64,000 bases of DNA from Urechis unicinctus (taxonomy: Eukaryota; Annelida; Polychaeta; Xenopneusta; Urechidae): the NCBI GenBank assembly GCA_034190875.2, contig CM067354.1:76005400-76069399 (forward strand). The letters run 5' to 3'. Shown one piece after another: positions 63,552 through 64,000 of this stretch (its first letter is position 1; every line of letters starts with the position of its first letter). The notes under the pieces were generated by a model, which did no database searches, was not told the DNA's origin, and saw only the letters and a list, made by a program, of their open reading frames with translations. Made by a program: the position numbers and the translations under genes.

Positions 63552-64000
63552 GGGCCCCTTGCATAACCGATAACGCCGTCTTCGACTATTTAGTCCAATA
63601 ACACACATAACGGCTAACTCTGCTAGCCCAAGCCGGAAAGGCTAAGCCGCAGTTCAAAAATGACGTAGTCGACTAAACTTCCAAGCCTCAAGCAAGGAGA
63701 CTAGCGGTTTTTAGCCGTAAACTTAAATGATAAAAAAATCCCAAAAATAGGTACAATAAGAACACAATCGACATATCGTCAACTGATATTTACAGAATAT
63801 TTATTCTTTCATTCAATCAAACATTAACCAACATATTGTGCTAAATCGTTTTCTATTATTGAATTATCGAATCTCCAAAGCGTAAATTTCCGAAAATGAT
63901 GTTTACCTTTATATAAGCTACAAATTTTAGCGGCTACAAGACAGACGCACAAAGAAGTGTGCGAGTAACATTTCACTCTTACTTGGTCATTTTTGCTTTT
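63552..64000. other. Window end, outside the repeat modules
   Basis: It starts near GGGGCCCCTTGCATAA and has no clear counterpart in the window. No gene is recognised. Confidence 0.5.

Overview
The window looks like metazoan nuclear DNA that is AT-rich, gene-poor and repeat-dense. The evidence is long TA and GA/CT microsatellites, a Ty3/gypsy LTR retrotransposon of apparent Mag/SURL type, a THAP/P-element transposase fossil with spliceosomal-type exon edges, and tRNA-like SINE fragments. There is no bacterial gene organisation, rRNA, tRNA gene or CRISPR. I recognise no host protein-coding gene. The species cannot be fixed from sequence; a marine invertebrate or other non-mammalian animal is only a guess from the element families. 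All similarity statements were made by eye.

The dominant architecture is a giant, diverged inverted repeat. The left arm (about 1,970-19,905) reads as the reverse complement of the right arm (about 51,745 down to 30,855). Many collinear anchors support this, including a perfect 36-bp match (8,325-8,360 with 43,687-43,722) and a perfect 29-bp match (10,351-10,379 with 39,741-39,769). Between and beyond the arms lie further modules. I name them A (1-1,760; 21,590-23,095; inverted 27,150-28,400; 61,322-62,380; older relatives at 10,245-11,200 and inverted 38,760-39,930), C (20,545-21,585; inverted 28,405-29,965 with an insertion; 59,486-60,555) and D (inverted 25,980-27,150; 62,380-63,551). The order B-C-A-D recurs on both strands, so the whole window is built from copies of one large, mostly non-coding repeat system. 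The centre (23,100-25,980) holds a TA block and a spacer.

Insertions post-date the duplication, because the partner arm acts as an empty site. They are a Mag-like LTR retrotransposon (14,617-18,848) with identical 108-bp LTRs and a 5-bp target duplication, a probable 503-bp solo LTR (8,735-9,237), a tRNA-like SINE remnant (12,355-12,445), an insertion with tRNA-like boxes (19,230-19,700), and a 408-bp insert in the right arm (42,667-43,074). A decayed P-element/THAP9-type transposase fossil (35,330-38,262) sits only in the right arm.

From 51,745 to 59,485 there is more diverged material. It includes a third copy of a module also seen at 45.7-46.4 and 49.2-51.5 kb, a minus-strand SINE-like piece, and stretches where I see nothing. 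The last 450 bases differ from everything else in the window. Within the window the only protein-coding capacity I recognise belongs to mobile elements. The most novel object is the large modular repeat itself.
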